The notes beneath the pieces were generated by a model. It saw nothing but the letters and a program-made list of their open reading frames with translations. It did no database searches and was not told the origin of the DNA. From the IMG/VR virus record IMGVR_UViG_3300035698_016068, positions 1 through 24,314 of that record: a DNA stretch of 24,314 nt; one strand, 5' to 3'. This stretch comes from a virus. Shown here piece by piece: positions 22,384 to 24,314 of this stretch. Position numbers and translations under genes: made by a program. How positions within the stretch are numbered: the first letter of the stretch is position 1; every line of letters begins with the position of its first letter.

Positions 22384-22415
22384 TGGGCTTGAAACCCGTG
22401 CGCCGGGTTACGGGA

Positions 22416-23348
22416 TCAGTTGGTGATACCGTCGGCCAGGGCCAGGCCCTTTTCGCTGAACAGCGCCAGGCCGCAGTACCACTTCACGCGCCAGATGAAC
22501 TCATCGGCGTCTTCCTTTTCGCCGACGGGGACCACCTGGATGCCCGACGCTTGCGTGGCGGTCAGGCCCGCGATGCCGTGGGTGCGCGAGCCGTCGTCCA
22601 GCGTCCCGGCGAAGATCGTGGTCTGGCCGGAGCCCGAGCCCTTCACCTGGTTCGTCGGGATGTAGTCATTGCGGAAGATCGGCACTTGGTTGTAGCCCAT
22701 CACCTTCGCACCGCTCGGCAGCTCCACCACTTCGGTGATCGAGGCCCCGCCCAAGGTGCGCAGCAGCGCCTTGTAGGAACGGATGGTGCGGGCGTGCATG
22801 GAGATGTAGTCCACGTCACCGTCTTTGTCCACCACCAGGTCCAGGAGTTCGTCCAGGATGGCGAACGACAGCACCCCGCCGTTCGTGCCGGTGGCGACCT
22901 TCTGCGAAGCCGCGCACAGCGACAGCAGGCCGGCAAACTGGTTCGTGGCGCCGGTGCCGGTGATCAGCTGTTCCTGGTAGCGACGGCCCGCGCTCTTGGC
23001 CTTGCTGGCAATCTGGGTGTCCGTCTGATCGTTGCCGTCGCCGGAGCGGGTGGCTTGGATCAGGCCGTTCACCTCGGCATCGCCCATGATGGTCGTCAGC
23101 GATGCGGTGACTTGCGTGAAGGTAGCGGGAGCCTTGCCAGCGCCAGCGCCGGAGAAGGTCGTGCCGACACCGGCGTTGATGACGTCGCCCAGCACATTTT
23201 CGCGGTTGTACGACAGGGCGTTGCCGTCGATGCTGTCGAAGGGGAGAACGTCGAACATTCGGTTGACGGTGATGATGTTCTCGATGACGCCGGACACCAG
23301 TTCATCCTGGGCCAGCTTTGCCGATTCGGCGAGGGTAACAGATGCCAT
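22416..23348 (-). CDS. Major capsid protein
   Basis: 310 residues from the ATG at 23348, chosen because AGGAG lies seven bases upstream; a longer in-frame extension upstream lacks a ribosome binding site and runs through the control region. The sequence MASVTLAESAKLAQDELVSGVIENIITVNR (N-terminal helix), PFDSIDGNALSYNRE, a long beta-rich A domain, SYKALLRTLGG and the closing VKWYCGLALFSEKGLALADG fit the HK97-fold capsid proteins encoded by many siphophages. The usual long N-terminal delta domain is not seen, so a separate scaffold probably lies outside the window. The gene is followed by a terminator-like hairpin. Hundreds of copies form the head shell. Confidence 0.9.
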   Translation of the reverse strand: MASVTLAESAKLAQDELVSGVIENIITVNRMFDVLPFDSIDGNALSYNRENVLGDVINAGVGTTFSGAGAGKAPATFTQVTASLTTIMGDAEVNGLIQATRSGDGNDQTDTQIASKAKSAGRRYQEQLITGTGATNQFAGLLSLCAASQKVATGTNGGVLSFAILDELLDLVVDKDGDVDYISMHARTIRSYKALLRTLGGASITEVVELPSGAKVMGYNQVPIFRNDYIPTNQVKGSGSGQTTIFAGTLDDGSRTHGIAGLTATQASGIQVVPVGEKEDADEFIWRVKWYCGLALFSEKGLALADGITN

Positions 23349-23410
23349 GATGGGGCTCCTGAGAGAAGTTGATGAGTCAGACGCGCATTGCTGCGGTCGC
23401 TGGCCGGATT

Positions 23411-23455
23411 TCGGGATCACCCCGAGTTCACGGCCCGCCGTCGGAATCACTCCGC
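23411..23455. promoter_or_regulatory. Two tandem dyads, CGGR-ATCAC-YCCG, upstream of the capsid gene
   Basis: TCGGG-ATCAC-CCCGA (23411-23425) is a perfect 5-5-5 dyad. TCGGA-ATCAC-TCCGC (23441-23455) keeps the same spacer and changes one base in each arm in a compensating way (G/C to A/T). The copies are 30 bp apart, close to three helical turns, and sit between the divergent capsid and 23589-23972 genes. They resemble operator sites. No convincing promoter boxes were found on either strand. Confidence 0.55.
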
Positions 23456-23483
23456 CTCGGGGCCTGAACTTTGGCCCGTGAAC
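23420..23483. repeat. Overlapping inverted repeats in the capsid leader
   Basis: CCCCGAG (23420-23426) can pair with CTCGGGG (23456-23462), AGTTCA (23425-23430) with TGAACT (23465-23470), and GTTCACGG (23426-23433) with CCGTGAAC (23476-23483). These pairings are mutually exclusive, so the leader RNA could switch between hairpins. A regulatory role is only inferred. Confidence 0.45.
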
Positions 23484-23532
23484 CAAAGACGCCCGAAGTA
23501 TAGGACGAAAACCCTGTCAGGGGAAACACCTA

Positions 23533-23557
23533 TTGTCCGAGGCCTGGAGTTGTCCGA
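23533..23557. repeat. Direct repeat TTGTCCGA upstream of the rightward gene
   Basis: TTGTCCGA occurs at 23533-23540 and 23550-23557 (17 bp apart), about 30-55 bases before the start of the gene at 23589. It may be a small protein-binding pair or chance. Confidence 0.4.
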
Positions 23558-23588
23558 AGATAGAGCCTTCAACCAAAGGAGAACCGAG

Positions 23589-23972
23589 ATGACCCCCACC
23601 CACCTCACTTTCGACGTCACCAGCTCTGTTGTGGTTCTCTACTGCGACCCGGAGATGGCGGACTACACCAACCAGCGCGGTGAGGTTCACGGCCTTTCCT
23701 TCGCGGTTCGGGCCCAGAACCCGCACGGCGATACTTGGGAGCTTCACGTGGTCACCGATCACCCCGCCCACGCTTCGGACATGGAAGCAAAGGCCCAGAA
23801 GCTCGCAGACGCCCTTCAGCTCCGTCAGGACTCCCTCGGGAAGCCCCCGGTGGGCCTCAGTCGTTGGGTTCCGGGTCGGGCGTTGTACGGATCGGCGGCT
23901 TGGGTCGAGTACGGGAACGACGATGAGATGGAGATGGAGCGCCGGGAGGCTGAAGAAGAGGCTTGGGGCTGA
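23589..23972 (+). CDS. Lone rightward phage gene, 127 aa, unknown function
   Basis: The ATG at 23589 has AAGGAG seven bases upstream (AAAGGAGAACCGAG), a strong signal that decides this start over an upstream extension. The protein has a beta-rich N-terminal part (HLTFDVTSSVVVLYCDPEMADYT, then GLSFAVRAQNPHGDTWELHVV) and a helical middle (MEAKAQKLADALQLRQDSLGKPP). It ends in a very acidic tail (EYGNDDEMEMERREAEEEAWG). No family is recognised. It is the only clear gene on the plus strand, divergent from the capsid gene and convergent with the methyltransferase. It probably has its own promoter in 23349-23588, perhaps controlled by the dyads there. Confidence 0.8.
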   Translation: MTPTHLTFDVTSSVVVLYCDPEMADYTNQRGEVHGLSFAVRAQNPHGDTWELHVVTDHPAHASDMEAKAQKLADALQLRQDSLGKPPVGLSRWVPGRALYGSAAWVEYGNDDEMEMERREAEEEAWG

Positions 23973-24072
23973 TGGTAGGGTTTGTACCTATTGCTGATCA
24001 ACAAGTAATCGCCGAAACTACGTTCACGGCCTTTCCGCTGCTGGCCGCTCACGTCGCTGTGGCGGGTGCTGC
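23973..24072. other. Gap between convergent genes, nothing assigned
   Basis: A 100-base gap between the 3' ends of the rightward gene and the methyltransferase gene. I see no clear terminator hairpin with a T run on either strand, and no gene. Confidence 0.5.
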
Positions 24073-24314
24073 TCATACGAGGTTCTTCTGCACAGGCTGC
24101 GGCGCTTCCTCGGGCGGCAGTAGCGTGCCCTGAGCCTGGGCGCGGCTGATGCGCTCGCAGTCGATCTCGAAATACTTGCGCTCGCGCTCGATGCCGGTGA
24201 ACTTGCGCCCTTCCAGTGCGCACGCTACGCCGGTTGTGCCGCTGCCCATGAACGGGTCGCACACGGTTTGCGCGGCAGCGGCCTGCATCAGTGACCAGCG
24301 CATCAACGGCACGG
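24073..24314 (-). CDS. DNA methyltransferase, C-terminal part (5' end outside window)
   Basis: The visible ~80 residues include CDPFMGSGTTGVAC, the S-adenosylmethionine-binding motif I of amino-methyltransferases (N6-adenine/N4-cytosine), followed by GRKFTGIERERKYFEIDCERI, the conserved strand-helix that ends such enzymes. Motif I near the C-terminus indicates the beta-type order, with the catalytic D/N-PP-Y motif earlier, beyond the right edge. A GTG at 24312 is not the real start, since the frame continues to the edge. The target sequence cannot be told. In phages such an enzyme usually protects DNA from host restriction. Confidence 0.9.
   Translation of the reverse strand, partial: VPLMRWSLMQAAAAQTVCDPFMGSGTTGVACALEGRKFTGIERERKYFEIDCERISRAQAQGTLLPPEEAPQPVQKNLV

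Noticed and set aside
23349-23486. In-frame extension of the capsid gene to 23486
   Set aside because: No ribosome binding site, and it runs through the dyads; AGGAG seven bases before 23348 decides the start.
1-24314. tRNA or rRNA genes
   Set aside because: No cloverleaf-like segment with a T-loop GTTCRANNC in proper context or rRNA sequence was recognised by eye; a tRNA search program would settle it.

Overview
The window is an almost fully packed, leftward-transcribed (minus strand) block of a tailed double-stranded DNA phage or prophage genome, apparently a siphovirus: it has a tape measure gene, a tail tube gene and a frameshifted pair of tail assembly chaperones, and no sheath or baseplate genes are seen. 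The nested i-spanin/o-spanin (Rz/Rz1) pair implies a Gram-negative host with an outer membrane. The DNA is GC-rich and several genes use GTG starts (one uses TTG), which fits a high-GC proteobacterial host. Species and phage genus cannot be decided from the sequence alone.

Layout in transcription order, right to left. At the right edge is the C-terminal end of a DNA methyltransferase (24073-24314, runs off the window). A lone rightward gene follows (23589-23972). A 240-bp control region (23349-23588) carries paired dyads and separates that gene from the major capsid gene (22416-23348), which is followed by a rho-independent terminator-like hairpin (22345-22383). Next come a head-associated protein (21681-22319), a 64-aa basic protein (21458-21652) and a compact lysis cassette: Rz with Rz1 nested in another frame, a small membrane protein, and a signal-peptide-bearing SLT-type lytic enzyme (19907-21461). 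The cassette sits between capsid and connector genes. The head-tail and tail genes follow: connector (19385-19903), neck/completion (18988-19380), tail terminator (18539-18991), tail tube (16997-18526), chaperone G and the -1 frameshift product G-T (16123-16937), a gp10-like protein (15765-16202), tape measure (13153-15756), three tail-tip assembly genes (11496-13147), and a 2354-residue tail tip/receptor-binding protein (4435-11499) with nine ~90-residue repeats. This block ends with a DUF4376-type protein and two small three-helix membrane proteins (3103-4432).

The only long gene-free stretch, 2622-3102, is AT-rich in its middle. It holds a ~310-bp nested inverted-repeat structure whose arms share one axis near position 2937, plus short iterated motifs. 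It lies between the structural block and a replication-type block (SNF2-like helicase and two conserved small phage proteins, 1-2618), and it is the most unusual non-coding object here: a candidate replication origin, large regulatory element or RNA structure.

Most neighbouring genes abut or overlap by a few bases (TAATG, GTGA, ATGA and TAAATG junctions), so translational coupling is likely throughout. Two strong hairpins follow the two most highly needed structural genes, capsid and tail tube, and could set transcript dosage. All functional calls were made by eye from sequence motifs, family resemblance and gene order; no database search was run.
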